A DNA stretch of 64,000 bases from Natrinema gelatinilyticum (lineage in GTDB: Archaea; Halobacteriota; Halobacteria; Halobacteriales; Natrialbaceae). The first letter of the stretch is position 1. Every line of letters begins with the position of its first letter. The translations under genes and the position numbers were made by a program. This document shows, one piece after another, positions 40,943-50,106 of this stretch. The stretch spans positions 1,240,001-1,304,000 of the forward strand of contig NZ_CP100756.1 in assembly GCF_024266705.1 (NCBI RefSeq), given 5' to 3'. Under the pieces are notes generated by a model that was given only the letters and a program-made list of their open reading frames with translations, had not been told where the DNA came from and made no database searches.

Positions 40943-41404
40943 TCAGTCGGTCGGACTCGAGAGATCACGCATCCGGTCAGTGTAGTCCCAACTATACAGT
41001 TCGTTTGGCTGGATTCGAATTCGGATTTCGTCGCGCGCGTCGCGTAACAGCCACTCGGCGAGAGACGAATCTGTTCCCCCGAGATAGCGTTCGATGAGGG
41101 CTCGGAGCGTCTCCTTGTTCCTGTCCGGAGACATGGCGGCAGTGCCGTTACCTCTGACACCCCGATACGGCGGATGGTTCGTCGAAATTTCGAACGCGAC
41201 CTCCGCGTCGCTTCGGAGGAAGCGGACGACGTCGGCGTTCGCCCATGTCGCACACTCGAACGAGCCGTTTCGATACCGATACCACAGCGCAACCATCCAC
41301 ATGGACCCGTCTCCCCGCTGCGTTGAGAGGCGGATCGGGATCCGTGACTCGTCGAGAAAGGCCTCGAGTTGGCGTTCGGTCCAGGCACCGGTGATCTTGG
41401 CCAT
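40943..41404 (-). CDS. Pyridoxamine 5'-phosphate oxidase-like flavin/F420 protein
   Basis: The 153-residue split barrel has RIPIRLSTQRGDGSMWMVALWYR, CATWANADVVRFLRSDAEVA and GNGTAA. It probably binds FMN or F420. It is a distant relative of the protein at 10527-10913. It is convergent with the phosphoesterase gene. Confidence 0.75.
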   Translation of the reverse strand: MAKITGAWTERQLEAFLDESRIPIRLSTQRGDGSMWMVALWYRYRNGSFECATWANADVVRFLRSDAEVAFEISTNHPPYRGVRGNGTAAMSPDRNKETLRALIERYLGGTDSSLAEWLLRDARDEIRIRIQPNELYSWDYTDRMRDLSSPTD

Positions 41405-41563
41405 ACGGTTCGTACGCAGGCCGCGGAGGAAAAGTACCCACTGTGGATCCGTTTCCGCTGCGAGGGAGCGGTGAATTCGTTCCCGCGTTCTCCACGATTG
41501 CTCGAGCGGGCACCGACCGATTCAGTGGCGCCAACGGGCCGCACATGCCGCCGACGAGGCGTG

Positions 41564-41571
41564 AACTATAC
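41564..41571 (+). promoter_or_regulatory. TATA-like box before the hyuA leader ORF
   Basis: AACTATAC lies 26-33 bp before the ATG of the small ORF at 41597, and 93 bp before hyuA. The spacing fits a leaderless transcript that begins with the small ORF. Confidence 0.4.
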
Positions 41572-41596
41572 CTGTCTCGGCCACCCCCATGTGACC

Positions 41597-41674
41597 ATGA
41601 CGCAGGACGAGACCGTATCGCTCGGCGAAGAACCGACCCCGATTCTCGAGGTGCCGAGCGTCGATGACGGGTGA
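41597..41674 (+). CDS. 25-residue leader ORF overlapping hyuA
   Basis: The frame reads MTQDETVSLGEEPTPILEVP and then SVDDG, acidic like local proteins. Its ATG is at leaderless distance from a TATA box and its end overlaps the hyuA start by 11 bp. GAGGTG inside it could serve as the Shine-Dalgarno of hyuA. It may couple translation; a functional peptide is less likely. Confidence 0.4.
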   Translation: MTQDETVSLGEEPTPILEVPSVDDG

Positions 41675-43721
41675 CGAACCGAGCGCCGACGGGCGAACCG
41701 GAGACGACGACACACGAATCGGCGTCGACGTCGGCGGGACGTTTACCGACGTGGCGCTCTCGGTCGACGATCGACTCGTCACGGCGAAAGTGCCGACGAC
41801 GGACGACCAGCACGTGGGCGTCCTCGAGGGGATCCACAAGGCCTGCGATCGCGCCGGCATTGCGCCGGAAGCGATCGACGGCTTCGCCCATGCGATGACC
41901 GTCTCGGTCAACGCCCTCCTCGAGCGTGACGGCGCGAGAACCGCACTCGTCACGACCGAGGGGTTCCGGGACGTCCTCGAAATCGGCCGCCAGAACCGTC
42001 CCGCGCTGTACGATCTCGAGGCCGAGAAACCCGAACCCCTGATTCCCCGCGACCGTCGGTTCGAAGTCGACGAACGGACGACGATCGACGGCGTCGAGCG
42101 GTCGGTCGACCCCGATGAGATCCGCGACCTCACGGCGACCCTTCGAGACCGTGACGTCGAAGCCGTCGCAGTCTGCCTACTGTTCGCGTACGCCGCCTCC
42201 GAAAACGAACGGGTCGTCGCGGAGACACTGCGCGAGGAACTCGAGATCCCGATCTCGGCGTCTCACGAGGTTCTCGCGGAGTTTCGCGAGTTCGAGCGGA
42301 CGTCGACGACCGCCGTGGACGCCTACGTTCGGCCCACAATCGATCGCTACGTCGGCCGGCTAGTCGAGGAGGTCGACGACGCGGGACTCCCCACACCGTG
42401 GATCATGCAGGCCAACGGCGGCATCGCCGACTCGGAGACGGCTCGCGAACGTGCCGTGACGACCACGCTGTCGGGGCCCGCGGCGGGCGTCGTGGGTGCG
42501 GCGGCGACCGTCGACGACACTGACGTGTCCGGACTCATCACGTTCGACATGGGCGGAACCTCGAGCGACGTGAGCCTCGTTCGCGACGGGCGCGTCGAGC
42601 GGACGACCGACGCCGAGGTGGATGGGCTTCCGATTCGAACGCCGATGGTCGACGTCCACACCGTCGGCGCGGGGGGCGGTTCGATCGCCTGGGTCGACTC
42701 CGGCGGCGCACTCCGGGTCGGCCCTCGGTCGGCGGGTGCAGAGCCCGGCCCGGCCTGCTACGGCCAGGGCGGAACGGAGCCGACCGTCACCGACGCCGCC
42801 GTCGTGCTCGGCTACATCGGTCCGGAGACGGCGCTGGGCGGCGAACTAACGCTCGACGTCGACGCCGCCCGCGAGACGCTCGAGCGACTCGCCGACGAGG
42901 CCGGACTCGAGGGGGGGCTCGACGCGGCCCGGGGTGTCTACCGCGTGGCAAACGCGACCATGACGCGAACGATCCGCGGCGTCACCGTCGAACGAGGCCA
43001 CGATCCGCGTGAGTTTTCCCTGGTCGCGTTCGGCGGTGCGGGGCCGATGCACGCCACCGAACTGGCTGATTCCCTCTCCGTGGATCGCGTCGTCGTCCCG
43101 CGGCCCAGTGGGGTCCTCTCCGCGTACGGACTGCTCGCAGCCGACGAGAGCTACGACGCGGCCCGGACCGTCGGGGTCGACCTGGCGGCCGCCGATCCGG
43201 ACGGTCTCGAGGACAGCTACGACGACCTCGTGTCGGACGTCCTCGCCGACGCATCGGACGCGGACGCGGCACGCGTCGAACGAGCGGCGGACTGCCGATA
43301 CGACGGACAGAGCTTCGAACTGACCGTCCCCGTCGACGACGAGTTCGACGCGGAAACGGTTGCAACGCGGTTCCGCGAGGCCCACGAACGAGCCTACGGG
43401 TACGCCATGAACGAAGCGATCGAGGTAGTCACTCTCCGCGCGACGGCGACGGTTCCCGGGTCCGAACCGGCCGTCCGCCACGATGGGCGGGGAGACGACA
43501 TCGTGGGCACTCGAAACGCACACTTTCCCGGCGTCGGACCGCGCACGGCGACCGTCTTCGACCGGGATCGGGTCGCCCCAGGTGCGACGGTGTCCGGACC
43601 GGCGATCCTCGAGCAAGCCGAGAGTACGACCGTCGTTCCGCCCGCGTGGTCGGGCGACGTCCTCGAGGACGGCACGCTCGTACTGACCCAAGAACACGAC
43701 CCTGGAGTGAGAACACCATGA
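41664..43721 (+). CDS. hyuA: Hydantoinase/5-oxoprolinase subunit A
   Basis: The 685-residue ASKHA-fold protein has GVDVGGTFTDVAL at the N-terminus, FAHAMTVSVNALLERDGART, LSGPAAGVVGAAATV, DMGGTSSDVSLVRDG, and VGAGGGSIAWVD. It uses ATP to open hydantoins, oxoproline or related lactams together with subunit B. The end ATGA overlaps the B gene. Which substrate is used cannot be told. Confidence 0.92.
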   Translation: MTGDEPSADGRTGDDDTRIGVDVGGTFTDVALSVDDRLVTAKVPTTDDQHVGVLEGIHKACDRAGIAPEAIDGFAHAMTVSVNALLERDGARTALVTTEGFRDVLEIGRQNRPALYDLEAEKPEPLIPRDRRFEVDERTTIDGVERSVDPDEIRDLTATLRDRDVEAVAVCLLFAYAASENERVVAETLREELEIPISASHEVLAEFREFERTSTTAVDAYVRPTIDRYVGRLVEEVDDAGLPTPWIMQANGGIADSETARERAVTTTLSGPAAGVVGAAATVDDTDVSGLITFDMGGTSSDVSLVRDGRVERTTDAEVDGLPIRTPMVDVHTVGAGGGSIAWVDSGGALRVGPRSAGAEPGPACYGQGGTEPTVTDAAVVLGYIGPETALGGELTLDVDAARETLERLADEAGLEGGLDAARGVYRVANATMTRTIRGVTVERGHDPREFSLVAFGGAGPMHATELADSLSVDRVVVPRPSGVLSAYGLLAADESYDAARTVGVDLAAADPDGLEDSYDDLVSDVLADASDADAARVERAADCRYDGQSFELTVPVDDEFDAETVATRFREAHERAYGYAMNEAIEVVTLRATATVPGSEPAVRHDGRGDDIVGTRNAHFPGVGPRTATVFDRDRVAPGATVSGPAILEQAESTTVVPPAWSGDVLEDGTLVLTQEHDPGVRTP

Positions 43722-45373
43722 CTGTGAGCACTGACGAGACGGGCGACACCGACGACAGAAGTATCGATCCAGTCACGCTCGAGGTGCTGCGCAATCAGCT
43801 CGAGGGCGTCGCGGAGGAAATGGGCCAGACCCTGATCCGCGGGGCGTACTCGCCGAACATCAAGGAGCGTCGGGACTGTTCGACGGCGCTGTTCGACGCC
43901 GACGGCCGGATGATCGCCCAGGCCGAACACATCCCGGTCCACCTGGGTGCGATGCCGGCCGCGGTCGATGCCGTCCGCGAGTGCGATCCTGAGCCCGGCG
44001 ACGTGTTCGTCCTCAACGACCCGTTCACCGGCGGGACTCACCTGCCCGACGTGACGATGGTCTCGCCGCTCGCACCCGGCCGTCAAGGGGACGGCAGGAG
44101 CGACGGGGACGCGAACGACGATGACGGCGACAGTGATCGAAGCGACCGCGAGATCGTCGGCTACGCGGTCTCCCGCGCCCACCACGCCGACGTCGGCGGG
44201 ATGACCCCCGGCAGCATGCCGGCCGGTTCACGAGAGATTCATCAGGAAGGCCTTCGACTCCCGCCGACCCGACTCGTCGCTGGCGGGCGACTCAGGGACG
44301 ACGTCCGCTCGCTTCTCCTCGCGAACGTCCGCAATCCCCGCGAGCGCCGAGCCGACCTCCGCGCCCAGCAAGCGGCGAACGAACGCGCCGAGTCACGGCT
44401 CGCCGACCTCTTCGCCGAACACGGCCGTGAGATCGTCCGAACCGGGTTCGACGCTGTGATCGAGTACTCGCGCGAGCGCGTCGAGCGCGAGATCGAAGCG
44501 TTGCCCGACGGCAGCTACGAAGCGACCGACGTCCTCGAGGGCGACGGCGTGACCGACGAGGACGTCGAGATCGCCGCGACGGTGACGATCGACGGGCCCC
44601 GGATCGACGTGGATTTCTCGGGGACTGCACCACAGGTCGCAGGGAACCTAAACGCCCCGCTCGCGGTCGCGAAGAGCGCGGTCTACTTCGTCGTGCGGTG
44701 TCTCACCGATCCCGAAATACCGCCGAACCACGGCTGTTACGAGCCGGTGACCGTCAGCGCGCCCGAGGGGTCACTGCTGGATCCTCGACCGCCCGCTGCG
44801 GTCGTCGGCGGCAACGTCGAGACCAGCCAGCGAGTCACCGACGTAGTGTTTACCGCGCTCGCGACGGCTGCACCGGAGCGCGTCCCAGCACAGGGTCAGG
44901 GAACCATGAACAACCTGACTATCGGCGCGCGTGACGGCTCGTTCACCTACTACGAAACCATCGGTGGCGGCTTCGGCGCGCGTCCCGACCGCGACGGGAT
45001 GGACGGCGTGCAGGTCGGGATGACCAACACGCTCAACACGCCGATCGAATCGCTCGAGACCGAGTACCCGCTCCGGGTCGCGCGCTACGCGCTCCGCGAG
45101 GGCAGCGGCGGCCGCGGCCGGTTCCGCGGGGGTTTGGGGCTCGAGCGTTCCGTGACCGTCGAGACGGACGCGACCGTGTCGCTGCTGACCGAGCGCCGAC
45201 GCCACACACCGAAAGGCGTCGCCGGCGGCGAGGACGGCGCGACCGGCGAAAATGTGATCGACGGTGAGTCGGTCCCCGCGAAAACGACAGTCGACGTTCC
45301 GGCCGGGACGACGATAACGGTCAGGACGCCCGGCGGTGGGGGCCACGGCGATCCCCACGAGCGGGGGGAGTAG
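43718..45373 (+). CDS. hyuB: Hydantoinase/5-oxoprolinase subunit B
   Basis: The 551 residues have DPVTLEVLRNQLEGVAEEMG, NIKERRDCSTALFDADGRMI, HIPVHLGAMPAAV, LNDPFTGGTHLPDVT and TIGGGFGARP near the C-terminus. The subunit pairs with HyuA. An Asp/Gly-rich insert follows SPLAPGRQ. The ATG at 43718 overlaps the A stop codon, so translation is coupled. No transporter is beside it. Confidence 0.92.
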   Translation: MTVSTDETGDTDDRSIDPVTLEVLRNQLEGVAEEMGQTLIRGAYSPNIKERRDCSTALFDADGRMIAQAEHIPVHLGAMPAAVDAVRECDPEPGDVFVLNDPFTGGTHLPDVTMVSPLAPGRQGDGRSDGDANDDDGDSDRSDREIVGYAVSRAHHADVGGMTPGSMPAGSREIHQEGLRLPPTRLVAGGRLRDDVRSLLLANVRNPRERRADLRAQQAANERAESRLADLFAEHGREIVRTGFDAVIEYSRERVEREIEALPDGSYEATDVLEGDGVTDEDVEIAATVTIDGPRIDVDFSGTAPQVAGNLNAPLAVAKSAVYFVVRCLTDPEIPPNHGCYEPVTVSAPEGSLLDPRPPAAVVGGNVETSQRVTDVVFTALATAAPERVPAQGQGTMNNLTIGARDGSFTYYETIGGGFGARPDRDGMDGVQVGMTNTLNTPIESLETEYPLRVARYALREGSGGRGRFRGGLGLERSVTVETDATVSLLTERRRHTPKGVAGGEDGATGENVIDGESVPAKTTVDVPAGTTITVRTPGGGGHGDPHERGE

Positions 45374-45436
45374 ACCCGAGTATGGGGACCGCGGATTCCG
45401 TCGAAAGGGGAATCGTCGCCGGGAACGATTCGCGGA

Positions 45437-45775
45437 TCAGACGTCCCGTGAGCCGACTTCCGGTACTCGAGGCTGGTTCGGACCTGACACGCGCGTCCAG
45501 ACGACGCGGGTGCCGATCGTCGTCAGCGAGGCGAGAATCAAGAACGAGCAGAAATACCACGGCTTGTACTGCACCACGGCCAGTCCTCTCTGGGGAGCGG
45601 GCACGACTCCGAGTGCGAGCAGGTAGAACGCGGTCAGGAGGGCGAGCGACGACTGGCGATGACCGTGCCAGTAGAGAATGCCGACGAGAACGCCGGAGAG
45701 CAGGCCGAGCTGGCCGGAGTGAAGTTCGGGAATTGTGCTGAAAATCGACGAGAGGACAGTCTCGACGGTAGCCAT
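45437..45775 (-). CDS. Hypothetical membrane protein
   Basis: The 112 residues have three TM helices (about 20-40, 44-63, 75-95): HSGQLGLLSGVLVGILYWHG, and SSLALLTAFYLLALGVVP. A longer frame starts at 45841, but MATVETVLSS fits better. It may be a small halobacterial membrane protein; no function is assigned. It is convergent with hyuB. Confidence 0.6.
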   Translation of the reverse strand: MATVETVLSSIFSTIPELHSGQLGLLSGVLVGILYWHGHRQSSLALLTAFYLLALGVVPAPQRGLAVVQYKPWYFCSFLILASLTTIGTRVVWTRVSGPNQPRVPEVGSRDV

Positions 45776-46014
45776 GAATACCTCACTCTCGCTCGTGACC
45801 AGCATATGACTCCGCCTGCAATGATGCAGCCAATATGCCACCTGCTCGCACGCTCATACCGCGGGCCCACTAGAGAGACGGCGTTTCCGTTTCCACAACC
45901 GCATTCGAACCGCTGTTCGGCGGGTTCGTTCGGACGTCCGTTCTCAAGGACGACTAGACTGGCTCGATTATCCGGTGACGGTGCGTTTTTGACGTCGCTT
46001 CCCCACCCTCCGGT

Positions 46015-46785
46015 ATGGAACTCAACGGCGTGGCGGGTCTGCCCGAGATCCGCCCCGGCGACGACATCGCGTCCCTCGTCGCAGATCGTGCGGATCTGCA
46101 GCCTGGCGACGTACTCACCGTCGCGAGCACCATCGTGTCGAAAGCCGAAGGTCGCACGGCCGACCTCGAGGACTTTCCCGAAAGCGGCCGGGCACGAGAG
46201 ATCGCCGATCGAATCGCCGCGGTGGCTGGAGAGGAGAAAGACCCCCGGTTCGCGCAGGCAGTCCTCGAGGAGAGTACGGAACTGCTGATCGACTTACCGT
46301 TCCTGCTGACCGAGACGCGATTCGGCCACATCTGCGTCAACGCGGGGATCGACCGCTCGAACGTACCGGATCACGATCTATTGCTCCTGCCGAAGCGGCC
46401 GGGTGAGAGCGCCGAGCGGATCCGGTCGGGGCTCGAGGAGCGTGGGATCGTGGACGTGGCGGTGATCGTCACGGACACCTGCGGGCGCCCGTTCAGACAC
46501 GGCCAGCGCGGCGTCGCACTCGGCTGGGCCGGGATGCCCGCTAGTCGGGACTGGCGGGGCGAACTCGACCGCGATGGCCACGAACTCGGCGTTACAGTCC
46601 AGTCTGTCGTCGACGAACTTGCCGCCGCCGCGAATCTCGTCACCGGCGAGGGAGCCGGCGGCACGCCCGCAGTCGTCGTCCGCGACTGGGAGTTCGGCGA
46701 TCACGAGGGCAGCGACGAACTGTTCCGTTCGGTCGAGGAGGACCTCGTACGCCAGGCGCTGCGGGAGTGGAGGTTCGACGGATGA
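46015..46785 (+). CDS. cofE: Coenzyme F420-0:L-glutamate ligase
   Basis: The 256 residues have VAGLPEIRPGDDIASLVADR, VASTIVSKAEGR, VNAGIDRSNVPDHDLLLLPK, VIVTDTCGRPFRHGQRGVAL and the closing VQSVVDELAAAANLVTGEG. It adds the glutamate tail to F420-0 with GTP. It ends in ATGA overlap with the Mer-like gene, a direct clue that the F420 produced is used by that partner. Confidence 0.94.
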   Translation: MELNGVAGLPEIRPGDDIASLVADRADLQPGDVLTVASTIVSKAEGRTADLEDFPESGRAREIADRIAAVAGEEKDPRFAQAVLEESTELLIDLPFLLTETRFGHICVNAGIDRSNVPDHDLLLLPKRPGESAERIRSGLEERGIVDVAVIVTDTCGRPFRHGQRGVALGWAGMPASRDWRGELDRDGHELGVTVQSVVDELAAAANLVTGEGAGGTPAVVVRDWEFGDHEGSDELFRSVEEDLVRQALREWRFDG

Positions 46786-47864
46786 CCGGCGAGAATCGAA
46801 CGACGGACGATTCTCGAGAAAGCGATCGGGGAGCAAAGCGGCCCGCGAGCCGCGAGAGACGGGAGGACCGAGATCCGACGTGGGCCATCGAACTCACCCC
46901 CGAACACCCGCCCGATCGAATGGGCGACCTGGCGGCACTCGCGGAAACGGAGGGGTTCGAGGTCGCGTTCGCGAGCAGCCACTACTTCAATCGAGATCCG
47001 TTCGTCGTCCTCTCGCGAATGGCCGAGGCGACTGACCAGATTCAGCTGGGACCGGGCGTCGTCAACCCGTACGAGACCCATCCGGTGAAACTCGCCGCCC
47101 AGACGGCGACGATCGACGAAATCAGCGATGGCCGGGCCATCTTCGGCGTCGGCGCCGGGGATCGCTCCTCGTTGTCGAACCTTGGGATCGAACGCGAGAA
47201 GCCGCTCCGTCGCGTGCTCGAGACGTTCGAGGTCGCTCGCGACCTCTGGGCCGGCGAGACGGTCACCCACGAGGGGACGTTCGCGGCACGAGACGCGTCA
47301 CTGAACCTCGAGCCGTCGTCCGACGGACCCCCTGTATACGTCGGTGCACAGGGCCCGCACATGCTCCGGATGAGCGCCAAGTACGCGGACGGCGTGCTGG
47401 TCAACGCCGCCCACCCGCGGGACCTCGAGTGGGCAGCGGGCGAGATCGAACGGGGACTGGACGAACGCCCGGAGGAACGCGGTCCGTTCGAGTCGCTTGC
47501 GTTCGCGAGCGTCAGTGTCGCCGGCGACGACGCAGATGCGCGGGAGGCGGCCCGCCCTCCGGTCGCGTTCATCGCCGGTGGCGCCGCGGAACCGGTCCTC
47601 GAGCGCCACGACATCGACCGCGAGGCCGCGACGGCGGTGAGCGATGCATTAGAGCGCGGGGACCTTCCCGATGCGTTCGGCCGTGTTACCCCGTCGATGA
47701 TCGATGCCTTCTGTATCGCCGGGACGACCGAAACGGTCGCCGACCGATTCGCGGCGGCACTCGAACACGTCGATGGAATCGTCGTCGGCTCTCCGCTCGG
47801 GCCGAACCTCGAGGACGCAATCGAACGCGCGAGCGAGGCGCTCAGTCGTGCGACGGAGCGGTGA
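46782..47864 (+). CDS. mer: Methylenetetrahydromethanopterin reductase-like F420 enzyme (Mer family)
   Basis: The 360-residue luciferase-like TIM barrel has WAIELTPEHPPDRMGDLAAL, FASSHYFNRDPFVVLSRMAE, LGPGVVNPYETHPVKLAAQT and GVGAGDRSSLSNLGIEREKP. In methanogens Mer converts methylene- to methyl-H4MPT with F420H2. In haloarchaea a C1-folate role is the usual inference. An N-terminal tail of about 30 charged residues precedes the barrel. The start at 46782 overlaps the cofE stop. Confidence 0.85.
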   Translation: MTGENRTTDDSRESDRGAKRPASRERREDRDPTWAIELTPEHPPDRMGDLAALAETEGFEVAFASSHYFNRDPFVVLSRMAEATDQIQLGPGVVNPYETHPVKLAAQTATIDEISDGRAIFGVGAGDRSSLSNLGIEREKPLRRVLETFEVARDLWAGETVTHEGTFAARDASLNLEPSSDGPPVYVGAQGPHMLRMSAKYADGVLVNAAHPRDLEWAAGEIERGLDERPEERGPFESLAFASVSVAGDDADAREAARPPVAFIAGGAAEPVLERHDIDREAATAVSDALERGDLPDAFGRVTPSMIDAFCIAGTTETVADRFAAALEHVDGIVVGSPLGPNLEDAIERASEALSRATER

Positions 47865-47996
47865 GCGGTATCGTGGTGACTGAGGGTGTATGTATCTCGA
47901 GGTGAACGGTGAGCACGGAAGCGTCAGCGATGAACGGAGAGCGGTTAGCATGTGACCGTCGGCGGAAAGTGACGGTATCGAAGGACCGAACGGGCG

Positions 47997-48191
47997 TCAG
48001 TTCGCGGTGAAGAGGTTGCCGACGGCACCGAGGGTGAGGATGCCGAAGACACCCATCGAGACGGTGATGAGCAGTGTGCCAATCAGGATCAAAAGCGGTG
48101 CAAGTCCTTCGCCCATCGCCACGTCGCTGAAGAGGGCGGTCATTTCGATGAGATTGTCCACGATGATGTTCATCGGTGTAAACGTGTCCAT
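47997..48191 (-). CDS. Small membrane protein
   Basis: The 64 residues contain one long or two short TM helices (LAPLLILIGTLLITVSMGVF and GILTLGAVGNLF). There are no motifs. It is divergent from the zinc-ribbon gene and convergent with mer. Confidence 0.6.
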   Translation of the reverse strand: MDTFTPMNIIVDNLIEMTALFSDVAMGEGLAPLLILIGTLLITVSMGVFGILTLGAVGNLFTAN

Positions 48192-48277
48192 GTTCTGGGG
48201 TTGTGACCGGTCCTACTTGGCCGTGCCGGTCCCCCGTCGGCGGAGCGATTAAGCCGCCACCGTTCGTACCTCGGTCC

Positions 48278-48538
48278 GTGACCGACGACGCGACGCTCTC
48301 AGATTTCGTCCCGAACACCGACGACGAGGAGGCCGACAGCACGTCCGACGGAGCGGACGAATACGACGAACCGGCCGTCGACTCGAGTGCTGGTGGCGAT
48401 TCGCGGAACGGACCCGGTGACGTCGAGTTCTCGACGTTCGCGTCCGGCGACTACCAGTGTTTTCGTTGCGACGAGACGACGGGCCGTGTCTGGCGTGAGG
48501 AGGGCGAATTAGTCTGTCCGAACTGCAAGAAGTGGTGA
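48278..48538 (+). CDS. Zinc-ribbon protein with acidic N-terminus
   Basis: The 86 residues start with an Asp/Glu/Ser-rich disordered half and end with CFRCDETTGRVWREEGELVC PNCKKW, a CxxC...CxxC ribbon. Such proteins bind zinc and usually partner with other proteins. GTG at 48278 is the only plausible start. The TAAG-type promoter upstream is weak. Confidence 0.7.
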   Translation: MTDDATLSDFVPNTDDEEADSTSDGADEYDEPAVDSSAGGDSRNGPGDVEFSTFASGDYQCFRCDETTGRVWREEGELVCPNCKKW

Positions 48539-48651
48539 ATCGACTCGGGGTCACCCCAGGGACGTTTTCCTATACTGCTTGAAAAGGTACACCGTCTACC
48601 GGTGACGGTAATTACGGACTTCTCGCGGCGTCCCTGCAAGTGTACCCCCGA

Positions 48652-48661
48652 ACATTTATAT
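48652..48661 (+). promoter_or_regulatory. TATA box of the cold-shock gene
   Basis: CATTTATATT lies about 27-36 bp before the ATG at 48688. It is a clear archaeal box A with a very short or absent leader. Confidence 0.6.
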
Positions 48662-48687
48662 TTGCGTCGTGGGTTTGTTTACCTGCA

Positions 48688-48882
48688 ATGGCGAAAGGTA
48701 CGGTCGCGTTCTTTAACGACACTGGCGGCTACGGATTCATCGAGACTGACGACGCGGACGAGGACGTGTTCTTCCACATGGAGGACATCGGCGGCCCTGA
48801 CCTGGAGGAGGGTCAGGAACTGGAGTTCGACATCGTTGAGGCCGAGAAGGGGCCGCGCGCGACGAACGTCGAGCGTCTCTAG
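48688..48882 (+). CDS. cspA: Cold-shock-domain protein
   Basis: The 64-residue OB fold has the two RNA-binding motifs GTVAFFNDTGGYGFIET and DVFFHMEDI, and an acidic surface. It binds single-stranded nucleic acid. The ATG at 48688 gives the normal MAKGTVAFF start. Confidence 0.95.
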   Translation: MAKGTVAFFNDTGGYGFIETDDADEDVFFHMEDIGGPDLEEGQELEFDIVEAEKGPRATNVERL

Positions 48883-49125
48883 GCAATTCCGACAGGGGTA
48901 TCGTTTTCAGATCGCTATCCTGGAAGCGACAGCGCTGACGGCCGTCCCGAGAGCGCCGCGCTCCGTAACGGCAATTCAGTCCGCGCAGTGTACGACACTG
49001 ATCGGGTGATTCCGGCGAACGACTCGTCGTACCGGTAGCTTATATGACACAAAACATATGTTCCGCAGACACGGATTGCGTAGTAGCGACTGGGTCACCC
49101 GGGTCCCGCCGACACATTCGAGACT

Positions 49126-50106
49126 ATGACCAATGTCAATCCGACAGCAGATGCAGGTACTACGTCGACGGCCGACGGCACCGACCTCCAGATATCGACG
49201 GTCGAGAGACTCTGTGCCGATATCGAGGAGAACGTCGCGCGCGTGATCGTCGGCCACGAGGGCGTGATCGAACACGTCGTTACCGCTATTCTGGGGCGCG
49301 GACACGTCCTGCTGGACGACGTCCCCGGCGTCGGCAAGACCATGCTCGCGCGCTCTATCGCCAGATCGGTCGACTGTACGTTCAGTCGCGTCCAGTTCAC
49401 GCCCGACCTCCTGCCGACCGACGTCACCGGCGTCAACGTCTTCAACCAGAAGACCCGCGAATTCGAGTTTCAATCTGGACCCATTTTCGGCAACATCGTC
49501 CTGGGTGACGAGATTAACCGCGCGCCGCCGAAAACACAGGCAGCGTTGCTCGAGGCCATGGAAGAACAGCAGGTGACCGTCGACGGGACGACGCGGGCGC
49601 TTCCGACGCCATTTACGGTCATCGCGACCCAGAACGCCGTCGAACCGAACCGCACCTACGACTTGCCCTTCGCAGAAATCGATCGCTTCATGAAGAAACT
49701 CCACCTGGGCTATCCCGACCCCGACGAGGAAGCGGAGTTGCTCGACCGAACGGTCGGTGATCATCCAATCGAGTCACTCGAAGCCGTGACAGACCGCGAG
49801 ACGCTCGTCGCTGCCCGGGAAGTCGTCTCGACGGTCCAGGTCGCCGAACCGATCCGGAAGTACGCGACGCAGCTGGCGGCGTACACCCGTGAAAACGCAC
49901 ACATCGGCGTCAGCCCGCGCGGGACGATCTCGCTGCTTCGGGCAGCCCAGGCGCGTGCTGTCATCGACGGCCGGGAGTACGTGACTCCCGACGACGTCCA
50001 GATCGAAGCACCCGTCGTGATGAGCCACCGGATCAAGACCACCGGTCACGATCGGGACGGGACGGCGGTCGTCGAGGACGCACTCGAGCGTGTGCCCGTC
50101 GAATGA
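49126..50106 (+). CDS. MoxR-family AAA+ ATPase
   Basis: The 326 residues have GRGHVLLDDVPGVGKTMLAR (Walker A), NIVLGDEINRAPPKTQAALL (Walker B), sensor region TPFTVIATQN and the Arg-finger helix region. MoxR ATPases act as chaperones that insert cofactors or assemble complexes. GCTTATATGA near 49037 is the likely promoter. It is the first gene of a three-gene operon with DUF58 and a transglutaminase-like protein (4-bp ATGA overlaps). Confidence 0.92.
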   Translation: MTNVNPTADAGTTSTADGTDLQISTVERLCADIEENVARVIVGHEGVIEHVVTAILGRGHVLLDDVPGVGKTMLARSIARSVDCTFSRVQFTPDLLPTDVTGVNVFNQKTREFEFQSGPIFGNIVLGDEINRAPPKTQAALLEAMEEQQVTVDGTTRALPTPFTVIATQNAVEPNRTYDLPFAEIDRFMKKLHLGYPDPDEEAELLDRTVGDHPIESLEAVTDRETLVAAREVVSTVQVAEPIRKYATQLAAYTRENAHIGVSPRGTISLLRAAQARAVIDGREYVTPDDVQIEAPVVMSHRIKTTGHDRDGTAVVEDALERVPVE

